Assembly (NCBI RefSeq): GCF_002741075.1
Contig: NZ_CP016634.1
Location: forward strand, 1,318,501 to 1,382,500
Direction: 5' to 3'
Origin: Pseudomonas putida
Lineage (GTDB): Bacteria > Pseudomonadota > Gammaproteobacteria > Pseudomonadales > Pseudomonadaceae
DNA: 64,000 bases
The stretch's first letter is position 1; every line of letters starts with the position of its first letter. Under the pieces are notes generated by a model. It did no database searches, had not been told where the DNA came from, and saw only the letters and a program-made list of their open reading frames with translations. Positions 43,601 through 50,759 of the stretch are shown piece after piece. A program made the translations under genes and the position numbers.

Positions 43601-44264
43601 AGCCGGTCAGGCGGGTGTAGCTGTTGGCGTTGACCTTGAGAAAGTCGCGCCAGTATTCGACACCCAGGCCCAGGCGGGCGTGCTGGCGAGACAGGTCGTA
43701 GTCCAGAAAGCTGTTGGCGCCGAGCATGTAGCCATCGTTGAAGCGACGCACGCCCAGGCCCAGGGTGGTCTGCTGGCGCTCGTCCTTGCGGTGGATGCTG
43801 CCCTGGGCGAACAGCAACTGCTCGGGGGTGTCGTGCAGCGGGGCGAGCAGTTCGACCTGGGAGTTCTTCAGCGAGAGCTTGTCGTCCACATCGATTTGCA
43901 CGCGGGCGGTGCCGAAGCGGCTGAGCCACTGCTGGGCCTGGCTGCTGGCCTCGCCGGTGGCCAGGCCGCGGGCCATGGAGGCGGCGGCGTCGCCGTTGGG
44001 GTCGTTGCTGAGGAAGCTACCGGTGCTGCTGGCCATGGCGGCGAGCTTGCGGGCCTGCTCGTCTTCGGCCTGGGCGGTGGCGTCCTGGCCTGGCGAGTTG
44101 AGGTCCGGCAGCGCATGCGCAGGGGCCGATTGAGTGGGCGCGGCACTGGCCGAAGGGGTGGCCAATGCCAGGGTCAGGGGAAGAACGGCCTGGACGCCGA
44201 TGTTGAGCCAGGCAACAGCCCGCGTCCCGAGGGGTGGTCCGCCGAACAAAGTGTGCTTTATCAA
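40677..44264 (-). CDS. Invasin/intimin-like inverse autotransporter adhesin
   Basis: Surface adhesin of 1195 residues. The N-terminus has a hydrophobic export signal (RAVAWLNIGVQAVLPLTLAL), followed by a linker and an inverse-autotransporter beta-barrel at about residues 90-385 (GTARVQIDVDDKLSLKNSQV, GANSFLDYDLSRQHARLGLG). From ~455 come at least five Big-1-type Ig domains sharing the pattern ...STF...P...TLTF.A.D....PV.GL. The last ~170 residues include a cadherin/Ig-like domain (FVFTGAPPTDSGHVTITA) and a C-terminal lectin-like domain with a Cys pair (MKHCASLS, SMCSRTLK). The start appears to be TTG with a weak ribosome binding site. The 3' third is visibly less GC-rich than the barrel part. 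Adhesion to host or to other cells is the family role. Confidence 0.92.
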   Translation of the reverse strand: MIKHTLFGGPPLGTRAVAWLNIGVQAVLPLTLALATPSASAAPTQSAPAHALPDLNSPGQDATAQAEDEQARKLAAMASSTGSFLSNDPNGDAAASMARGLATGEASSQAQQWLSRFGTARVQIDVDDKLSLKNSQVELLAPLHDTPEQLLFAQGSIHRKDERQQTTLGLGVRRFNDGYMLGANSFLDYDLSRQHARLGLGVEYWRDFLKVNANSYTRLTGWKDSPDVEDYQERPANGWDLRTEAWLPAMPQLGGKLTYEQYYGDEVGLFGKDNRKKDPSAVTVGLTYTPIPLLTLSADQRKGNGGNETTVGAEFNYQIGEPWAKQVDPAGVGALRTLAGSRYDLVERNNHIVLEYRKKQVIQMAAAAHVSGQGGETKSLSVWVNSKYPLSHIDWTAPALLQAGGKLVHDGGPHYSVVLPDYQTGAQPTNVYTLHGVAVDSKGNRSARSETRVTVNAPAVSARHSTFTPANTVLPTDGTSYETLTLAIRDEQQQPVDIALADIQITVTEAQARAGGIVVAKPERVSAGHYEVRVTAGTTPQSITLTPSVQGIALSPARVSTVSSLPDDGKSTFAANPARLPANDTTTTVLTFIALDADGAPVEGLAKNLRFAVHGDKGSVSPPDVTVSAIVDSAKGRYTATLKGTLAGRYTVAPQLSGKPIGRLSAEVELQALPPALGRSTFQALPQQIPASGTDTSTLTFTARDAKDKPVGGLADQLKFELAGGPAPGLTLGDISEAKTGEYRATLQGTVPGHYTFIPHYDGAPFGTLKAEVELLALAPVAGRSKFEITPDTIAADGNEFSTLEFTAKDINDNPVSGLEGTLKLAITNDAGDPPAPTDIVVAPFDEIDKTGVYTTTAKGFLKGTYTLTPQIGSDTMDSLEVNLTLTPLPPAEATSRLTLTRSTMVADDFTTNGIAFEVRDAIGRPITGIAKQITFEITDSAGHPAPSSIKIGSLGEVNNSGVYTAEFVGLLAGDYRLTPKINDVPMGKRTQPFELLTSQIGQLRTYGDYLFPRSSGFPTTAYQEATFIPVLANNVPNDLFIWRSSVSWLTFQPPNYFVFTGAPPTDSGHVTITATSKGGNIVHTYDFKITKWYELGKLSASTDWSAAMKHCASLSLSPVSKAEATKGENARGIGTVASEWGAVQGGAAQDLWLSDAAGAGKYLRLSNGDGGTYGAVIETPGSDRYRSMCSRTLK

Positions 44265-44680
44265 TGAAGTTACCAGTCCCTGATGGCCTGAAAAGTAACT
44301 TCGCGATGGCGTTGTTTTTTCGCCCAGCCATTGCCCGCTCGCAAGCGATTAACAATTTTTTGGCACACTCAATTGATCGTGAAAGAGAGGAAACAACTAA
44401 CACCAAGGCGAAGCGGTTGGAAGCAACTTCCATCTTTTCGATGGATGTCACGAGGCCGCCAAACGCAATGGATTGGAAGTGCAATAGGTGCAAGTTCTAA
44501 CAGCGTCAGGAGGCTTTCAGGGGCCAGAATCTACAAAAGGGAAAAGTCTGAATCTGTAGGGGTATTCCTGTTCTTGACATGAATAAGGACGTTGGCGCGT
44601 GGCGTGGTTTAAAGAAAAAAAGGGCCGCAATGATGCGGCCCTTGGGTTTCATATTCGCGGTGAGTGAATGCAGATCAACG
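44265..44680. other. AT-rich intergenic region upstream of the invasin-like gene
   Basis: This 416-bp stretch is lower in GC than its surroundings and has no credible gene. It should contain the invasin promoter on the minus strand, and at its right end a terminator hairpin for the DUF2388 gene. An ATG-started minus-strand frame just upstream (MAGRKNNAIAKLLF) runs out of frame into the invasin and might hint at an N-terminal frame change, but I cannot confirm it. Confidence 0.55.
44620..44643 (-). terminator. Rho-independent terminator for the DUF2388 gene
   Basis: AAGGGCCGCA-ATGA-TGCGGCCCTT with an A-run on its left, which on the minus strand gives stem, loop and T-tract 38 bases past the stop codon. 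Confidence 0.8.
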
Positions 44681-44998
44681 TCAGTTATCGGTCAAGGGGT
44701 CGTCCTGGGAGAGCAGCGCGTTGGCCAGCTCCTCATCACTGGCCTGCAGGCCAGGATTGTCCTTGCGGGCCTGCTCCAGCGCCGACTCCACATAGGCGCC
44801 GCGGATGACCCCGCCACTGGCCACGAAGGCCGACAGCTCATCGCGGGCCGGAATGATCCGCTTGTCGTCCTTGAAGGTCGAGTACAGCGAGGCGGAGATC
44901 CCCGCCGATGTGGCGACATCGCCCGCATCCACACGGGCCAGGGCAGCCCCTGCTGGGAGCAGGAGCAAGAACGAAGGAACGAGCAGTAGATGGCGCAT
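44681..44998 (-). CDS. DUF2388 family exported protein
   Basis: Small periplasmic protein of 105 residues. A signal peptide (MRHLLLVPSFLLLLPAGAALA) is followed by a DUF2388-type domain (SASLYSTFKDDKRIIPARDE and SGGVIRGAYVESALEQAR). Small proteins of this type occur in Pseudomonas, often in several copies; function is unknown. A GGAGG site precedes the ATG and a T-tailed hairpin follows the stop. It sits downstream of an APC permease in the same direction but has its own spacing and may be independent. Confidence 0.85.
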   Translation of the reverse strand: MRHLLLVPSFLLLLPAGAALARVDAGDVATSAGISASLYSTFKDDKRIIPARDELSAFVASGGVIRGAYVESALEQARKDNPGLQASDEELANALLSQDDPLTDN

Positions 44999-45087
44999 GG
45001 CAAGACCTCCAGGTGAAGCCCAAGGGATTTACTGCATGTTGTTAAGAGCGGTGACGGTACCCAGGAGTTCCATCGACCGCCTGTCGA

Positions 45088-46437
45088 TCACACCCCCAGA
45101 GCCATGCGCCCCTGGCCACGCAGGTAGAGGCCGTAGCCCAGACCCAGTGCCAGCCACAGGCTCCCGAAGGCCAGGGTCGCGGCGCTCATCCCGCCCATTA
45201 CCGTGAGCACCACGGCAATCCCCACCACGGGCACCAGCCAATGGGCGAACCAGCGCCGGCTGCGGCCTTGGATGCCCAGCTTCACCAGCACTGAAAGGTG
45301 CAGCAGCACGAAGGCAGACAGCGCGCCGAAGTTGACGAACGACGCCAGGCTGTCGATCCGCTCGCGCATCACGATGGCGATCACCAGCGACAGCGCGGTC
45401 GACAACAGCAGCGCCACGTGAGGCGTGCCATGGCGCCTGTGCAGACGGGCGAACAGCCCCGGCAGTTGGCGATCGCGCCCCATGGCGAACAACACCCGGG
45501 ACACGCCGACCTGCATTGGCAGCACATTGGTGAACCCACACATCAAGGCGATCAGCCAAGCCACCGCCACGGCGCTGAACGGGCTGATCTGCACGGCCAA
45601 CAGTTGATAGATCGCGCCGGAGGCATCCGCGATGCTCAACCCCTGCATCAGGTTGCCCAGCACCCAGGTGCTGATGACGAACAGCACGGCGCAGATCAGC
45701 AGCACCGCCAGAATGGCCCGCCCGACCAGGCGTCGGTCGCCGCCCTTGACCTCCTCCGAAAGGGTCGAGATGGCGTCGAAGCCCAGGAACGACAGCACGC
45801 AGATCGAGGTGGCGGCGAATACCTTGCCCAGGTCGAGTTGGCGGGCGTCATACAGTGGCGCCAAGGTCAGCGCACCGGCGCCTTTGCCGTCGGCCAACGC
45901 ATTTGCCGCGAGCACGATCAGCCCCAGCATGACCGCGAACTGCACGACCACCGAGACCAGGCTGATACGGGTGGTCACCGACACGCCGAACCAGTTCACC
46001 GCCAGCGAGACCACCACCAGGCCCACCAGGCAACTGGCGCGGTCCAGACCGGGCACCAGCGTTTGCAGGCCGACCGCCATGACCAGGAACACCAGCGCCG
46101 GAATCAGCAGGTAATCGAGCAGGATCAGCCAGCCGGCGATGAACCCCGGCAACTCACCCAGGCTGTGCCGGGCAAAGCCGTAGACCGAGCCTGAGCAGGG
46201 CACTTCGGCCGACATCGTGGCGTAGCTCTGGGCGGTGAAGTACATGCACAGGGCGCCGAGCAGGTAGGCCAAGGCGATCAGCCCGCCCGAGGCCTCCCAG
46301 ACAAAACCGAAGGTGGTCAGCGGCGCCATCGGCGCAATGTAGGCCAGCCCGTAGGCGAGCAGGTCTTTCATGCCCAGGGTACGCCGCAGTGTCGCGCTGC
46401 CCTCAAGGCTTACAGGTTTTTCGGTGGCAAGGCCCAT
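45088..46437 (-). CDS. APC-superfamily amino-acid/amine permease
   Basis: Inner-membrane transporter of 449 residues with about twelve hydrophobic helices. The first helix region carries the APC substrate motif (MAPLTTFGFVWEASGG), followed by GSVYGFARHSLGELPGFIAGW, characteristic of the amino-acid/polyamine/organocation permeases; FLGFDAISTLSEEVKGGDRR is the conserved loop after helix 6. It is the third gene of a porin-amidohydrolase-permease operon and probably imports the substrate, or takes up the product, of the amidohydrolase. Confidence 0.9.
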   Translation of the reverse strand: MGLATEKPVSLEGSATLRRTLGMKDLLAYGLAYIAPMAPLTTFGFVWEASGGLIALAYLLGALCMYFTAQSYATMSAEVPCSGSVYGFARHSLGELPGFIAGWLILLDYLLIPALVFLVMAVGLQTLVPGLDRASCLVGLVVVSLAVNWFGVSVTTRISLVSVVVQFAVMLGLIVLAANALADGKGAGALTLAPLYDARQLDLGKVFAATSICVLSFLGFDAISTLSEEVKGGDRRLVGRAILAVLLICAVLFVISTWVLGNLMQGLSIADASGAIYQLLAVQISPFSAVAVAWLIALMCGFTNVLPMQVGVSRVLFAMGRDRQLPGLFARLHRRHGTPHVALLLSTALSLVIAIVMRERIDSLASFVNFGALSAFVLLHLSVLVKLGIQGRSRRWFAHWLVPVVGIAVVLTVMGGMSAATLAFGSLWLALGLGYGLYLRGQGRMALGV

Positions 46438-46492
46438 GGTGAGCTCCGGTTCTTGTCGTTGTTGGAGGAGGCGGTGGCGCCGTAGGTACGGG

Positions 46493-48127
46493 TCAGCCGA
46501 CGAAGCGTGCGTGGCGGTGGACTTCCTGGCCTTCCAGGAGGGTGAGCAGGACCTCGGTGGCGCCGATCTCGTGGGGCGCGATGCTATATAGGTCGCGATC
46601 GAGCAGGATCAGGTCCGCGTACTTGCCCACGCTCAGGCTGCCGGTGCTGTCATCGCGCCAGGCGGCATGGGCGGCGTTGAGGGTGTAGCCACGGATCGCC
46701 TCGTCGATGCTGATCCGGTGCTGGGGTGTGTGCGCCGGGCTGTCGGGGCCGTGGATAGGGTTCTGGCGGGTGACCGCGCACTGGATGATCTGGAACGGGT
46801 CGAACGTGGTCACGCCCCAATCACTGCTGACCATGCAGGTCACGCCCTGGCGGATGAATTCGCCGATCGGGTAGGTCCATTGCGCGCGGGCCTCGCCAAG
46901 CATGGCATCGACCAGCGGGTCGGCGTCGGGGTTCGGTTGTGCCCAGAGGGTCTGATAGTTGGCCAGGATGCCCAGTTCGCGAAACCGAGGGATGTCCGCC
47001 GGATGCACCACTTGCAGGTGGGCGATCTGGTGGCGGGCGTCCCACGGGCCATTCTGGTGCCGGGCATGTTCGATACCGTCGATGGCCGCACGGGTGGCGC
47101 CATCGCCGATGCTGTGCACATGCAACTGGAAGCGCTCGCGGTCGAAGGCGGCGAAGCAGTCGTTGATCTGCGCCTGGGTGAACATCAGTTCGGCATTGCC
47201 GCCCGTGTCGCAACGCGGTTCGAGCAACACGGCGGTGCCGTTCTCCAGCACGCCATCGAGGAAGAACTTGGCCGAATGCAGCGAGACGCGCTCGCCCTGA
47301 TAGGTGTTGCGCAAGTCGATCAACTCGCGCAGTTGCTCATCCAGCGGTTTGTGGGCGAACACCTTGGCGGTGGCGCGCACGCGCAGGGTGAGGTCACCGC
47401 GTTCGAGGCAGGCCTGGTAGTTCTTCATGTAGTTGCGGCTGACCATGGCATCGAGCACGCCGGTGATACCGCGGCTGTTGAACACCTTGCTGTAGTGGGC
47501 CATGGCCTGGAGGTAGTCCGTCTCGCTGTAGCCTGGGGCAATACGGCCCATGGCCCAGATGGCGTCCTCGACCAGCCAGCCTTTGGGGGTGCCGTCGGCC
47601 AGGCGCAGGTAGCTGCCGTTGTCCGGCTCCGGGCTACCGGGGCGCACGCCGGCCGCTTCGAACGCGGCGCTGTTGGCCCAGCCGTTGTGGTAGTCACTGG
47701 CGAACATCAGCGCCGGACGGCCGTCGGTAACGCTGTCGAGCCGTTCTTTGGTCAGTTGCTCGGGGGTGAAGCGTGCCGAAGAAAAGCCCACACCACGGAT
47801 CCAGGGTTTGTCCGGGTTGGCTTGGGCGAAGTCGCGGATGATCGCCAGCAGGTCCTCGACGCTGGTGGCCTCGTACAGCGCGGCGTTGTGGTAGAGGTCG
47901 GCGCTGCTGAGCTGAAAGTGCACATGGGTGTCCTGCAGCCCCGGCAGCATCAGCTTGCCTTGGGCATGGATGCGGCGGGTGGCGGCACCGGCCAGGCGTT
48001 CGATGGTGGCGTTGTCACCCACGGCCAGGATGCGCCCACCGCGTATAGCAATGGCCTCGGCCCTGGGCAGGTGCGGGTCCTGGGTGCGGATGTCGGCGTG
48101 GGTGATGATCAGTTCGGCGGTCTGCAT
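46493..48127 (-). CDS. Metal-dependent amidohydrolase (YtcJ-like)
   Basis: TIM-barrel amidohydrolase of 544 residues. The metal-binding HxH is in LPGLQDTHVHF near residue 65. The beta-sandwich N-terminus (ITHADIRTQDPHLP, AIAIRGGRILAVGDN) is typical of the YtcJ/Amidohydro_3 group, with later His residues in QLHVHSIGDGATR and ARHQIAHLQ and the final SSDWGVTTFDPF segment. Substrates of the group are N-acyl or amide compounds. It has no signal peptide. It starts nine bases after the porin stop codon with a GAGGA site, in an operon with a porin and an APC permease. Confidence 0.9.
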   Translation of the reverse strand: MQTAELIITHADIRTQDPHLPRAEAIAIRGGRILAVGDNATIERLAGAATRRIHAQGKLMLPGLQDTHVHFQLSSADLYHNAALYEATSVEDLLAIIRDFAQANPDKPWIRGVGFSSARFTPEQLTKERLDSVTDGRPALMFASDYHNGWANSAAFEAAGVRPGSPEPDNGSYLRLADGTPKGWLVEDAIWAMGRIAPGYSETDYLQAMAHYSKVFNSRGITGVLDAMVSRNYMKNYQACLERGDLTLRVRATAKVFAHKPLDEQLRELIDLRNTYQGERVSLHSAKFFLDGVLENGTAVLLEPRCDTGGNAELMFTQAQINDCFAAFDRERFQLHVHSIGDGATRAAIDGIEHARHQNGPWDARHQIAHLQVVHPADIPRFRELGILANYQTLWAQPNPDADPLVDAMLGEARAQWTYPIGEFIRQGVTCMVSSDWGVTTFDPFQIIQCAVTRQNPIHGPDSPAHTPQHRISIDEAIRGYTLNAAHAAWRDDSTGSLSVGKYADLILLDRDLYSIAPHEIGATEVLLTLLEGQEVHRHARFVG

Positions 48128-48136
48128 GGCAGGTCC

Positions 48137-49465
48137 TCAGTAGAGGTAGGTGAAATACATTTCCAGGGCGCGGAAGGTGTCGTCGCCCAACGCCTGCTTG
48201 GCTGCGCCCTGTGGCTTGACCCAGTTGTAGGCCAGCGAGGTGTGCAGGCGGGGCGTGGGGTTCCAGTCGAGAAAGACCACGTTCTCGTCGGCGAAGCGGC
48301 GATCGTCTACGGGCATGCCGTTGAAGTTCTTTTCGTCCAGGGAGAACTGGTAGTGGATGCCGCCCAGCGTCACGGTGTCGCTCAGGTGGGTCTTGAGGGT
48401 CCACTGGCTGACCCGCTCGTTGCTGTTGAACAGCAGGTAGTTGCCGACCACATCGCCGATCAGCCAGGTGCTCCAGTCGACGAAGCCTTTGCTCAACGGA
48501 TCCCAGCTTTGCTGGGTACGGTCGCTCAGGTCGTCGTCGCCGGAGAAGCGTGCATGGCGGTAGCTGAGGATCGGTGTGAGCGGCAGGTGCGCGAACGCGT
48601 AGTCGGCCTGGGTGTACCAGGCGTCGGCGTGGTAGTGGACGCCTTCGCCGCTGCCGCGCTGCACGGCGTATTCACCGTGCAGGGTCAGGGCATCCAGACC
48701 CGGCAGTTGGCCGTTCAGGGCGCGCAGGTTGAACACGTGCATGCCATCGCGGGCGGTCAGGTTCTGGCCATGACCGGCCAGGGAATCGACGCCCATGGCC
48801 ATGGCGCCGAGGGTGACACGGTCGGCCAGGCGGTAGTCGAGGTTGACGCCATTGAGGCGAAAATCCCCTTGGTGATCGTCGCTGCGCAGGCTGAAGACCT
48901 GGGCCTGGAGCGCGTCGTGGGTATAGCCCAGTAGTGCCGAGTCGCGAAACGCGGTGCGCGGGGCGAGCCAGTAGGCGCCGTCATCGAACATGTCGAGGTT
49001 GCCGTCGGCGACGATGAAGCCCGTGCCGACCATGAAGTTCTGCCGGCCCGCGGTCAGGCGCCAATCGCCTACGCGCAGCCCGCCGTAGGCTTCTTCCAGG
49101 GCGAAGCGGCCATCGGCGCTGCGGGTGTAGCCACCGGCATCGCCGTCGCCTTGGGTGGTGGCGCCGATCACCGACGCACCGCCAAGTACTTCCACATCTG
49201 GTGCCAAGGCATAGCCGAGGGTGATGCCCGGCTTGAGGTAGAGCTCTTGCCAGTCCACGCGGGTGCCGCCGTTGCTGGCGTCGCGCAGGTCCATGCGTCC
49301 GGCGCCGAAATTCACGCCGCGGGTCACGAGATTGGCGGCGCCAGCGCCGACGGTGAACTCGCCCTGCAAGCCATCGAGGTCGAAACGTTGGCCGGCCCAA
49401 CCATGCTGGCTGGAGGCGAGTCCACAGAGAAACAGCGCCCAGGCGGGCGAGAGGGTGCGATGCAT
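48137..49465 (-). CDS. Outer-membrane beta-barrel porin (alginate-export/OprB-like)
   Basis: Outer-membrane protein of 442 residues. ATG 49465 opens a signal peptide (LSPAWALFLCGLASSQHGWA); the frame is open to 49606 but that part reads as non-coding. The mature protein has the alternating strands of a large barrel (ELYLKPGITLGYALAPDVEV, WRLTAGRQNFMVGTGF) and ends in an aromatic C-terminal strand (EMYFTYLY) as expected for BamA recognition. Resemblance is to the alginate-export/DUF1302-type specific porins. It is the first gene of the porin-amidohydrolase-permease operon, divergent from a LysR gene. Confidence 0.85.
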   Translation of the reverse strand: MHRTLSPAWALFLCGLASSQHGWAGQRFDLDGLQGEFTVGAGAANLVTRGVNFGAGRMDLRDASNGGTRVDWQELYLKPGITLGYALAPDVEVLGGASVIGATTQGDGDAGGYTRSADGRFALEEAYGGLRVGDWRLTAGRQNFMVGTGFIVADGNLDMFDDGAYWLAPRTAFRDSALLGYTHDALQAQVFSLRSDDHQGDFRLNGVNLDYRLADRVTLGAMAMGVDSLAGHGQNLTARDGMHVFNLRALNGQLPGLDALTLHGEYAVQRGSGEGVHYHADAWYTQADYAFAHLPLTPILSYRHARFSGDDDLSDRTQQSWDPLSKGFVDWSTWLIGDVVGNYLLFNSNERVSQWTLKTHLSDTVTLGGIHYQFSLDEKNFNGMPVDDRRFADENVVFLDWNPTPRLHTSLAYNWVKPQGAAKQALGDDTFRALEMYFTYLY

Positions 49466-49677
49466 TGAGGGTGTCCTTTGTTCTTGTTGTTGTCCGGGGC
49501 AGTGCTTGGGCTTTGCGGCCCTGAAGTTCAAAGTGCCGGGGCCACGATGGCTTTGCGGGTGCTGCCTGGTGTGGCAGTCTTTCCCGTCGCCTGTGGCTTG
49601 CGGCACAGGTTAAAGGCCTTCGCGGTGGCGAGTTAGTTGTCGCCTGGCATAACACTTGGGAATTTCTGGACTAGATC

Positions 49678-50613
49678 ATGGATAAGTTCCTCAGCCTGCA
49701 ACTGTTCGTCGCCAGTGCCGAGCACGGCAGTTTCAGTCGGGCCGCCGAGCAGCGGGACATGACCCCTTCGGCGGTGGCCAAGTCGATCCGCCGCCTGGAG
49801 GCAGAGGTCGGGGCGCGGTTGTTCGAGCGCACCACGCGAAGCATGGCGTTGACCGAGGCGGGCCTTTTGTACCTGGAAAACGCCCGCGACATCCTCGAAC
49901 GCATGCGCGAAACCGAAGAGGAAATCGCCCAGTTGCAGCACACCCTCAAGGGCACCCTGCGGGTCACCGGGCCGCTGTCGTTTGGCCGGCCATTTCTCAA
50001 CGCCGCCTGCGCTCGCTTTTTGCAAGCGCATCCGCAGATGTCCTTGCAGGTGGACCTGAGCGACCAGTACATCGACCTGCTCGATGGCCACTACGACATG
50101 GCCTTGCGCCTGGGCCAGAGCGACCTGCCGGGCTTGATCGCCCAGCCCATCGGCGAGAGCCGCGTGGTGCTGTGTGCAAGCCCTGGGTACCTGCACCGTC
50201 ACGGCACGCCAACGCTCCCGGCGCAGTTGGCGACGCATGAGTGTCTGGTCTATCGGCATCCGGCACTGGGCGATTCCTGGGTGCTGGAGAAAGATGGCGA
50301 GCGCCATGCCATCAAGCGCAAGGGGCGGCTGGGCAGCGACAACCTGGAACTGCTGATCGAGGCCTGCCTGGCCGGGCAAGGGGTGATTGCCTGCCCGTAC
50401 TGGAGCGTGCTGCCGTACTTGCAGGCGGGGCGGCTGCAGGCGTTTCTCGGCGACTATGCGTTCGATCGCAAAGCCCTGGGGGCGCAGTTGCAGGCGGTGT
50501 ACCCAAGTACCCGACGGGCGACGCGCAAGATCGCAGCGTTCATCGAACACCTGCGCACGTACTTGAGCGAGGAGGGGATGAGCGCGGTCGCTGGACAAGG
50601 GGGAGGGGGGTAA
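49678..50613 (+). CDS. LysR-family regulator
   Basis: LysR-type regulator of 311 residues with the N-terminal HTH (FLSLQLFVASAEHGSFSRAA, DMTPSAVAKSIRRLE) and an effector domain from about residue 90. The sequence pattern is that of the CrgA/DmlR-type branch. It is divergent from the porin-amidohydrolase-permease operon across ~210 bp, so it is the probable regulator of that uptake and hydrolysis system, with its substrate or product as the likely effector. Confidence 0.9.
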   Translation: MDKFLSLQLFVASAEHGSFSRAAEQRDMTPSAVAKSIRRLEAEVGARLFERTTRSMALTEAGLLYLENARDILERMRETEEEIAQLQHTLKGTLRVTGPLSFGRPFLNAACARFLQAHPQMSLQVDLSDQYIDLLDGHYDMALRLGQSDLPGLIAQPIGESRVVLCASPGYLHRHGTPTLPAQLATHECLVYRHPALGDSWVLEKDGERHAIKRKGRLGSDNLELLIEACLAGQGVIACPYWSVLPYLQAGRLQAFLGDYAFDRKALGAQLQAVYPSTRRATRKIAAFIEHLRTYLSEEGMSAVAGQGGGG

Positions 50614-50759
50614 CTTTCCGATAGGTCAACTGGTAGGCGCCCTACAGATCTGCGAGTTCAGGCCGCTGGACAGCAGGAATAGCATCCATGGAAACGCCCG
50701 GCAGTGCCGTCAAATGGCCTCGCTCGGGATGGATCGCTCGTATGCCAAGGGAGCCCTAG

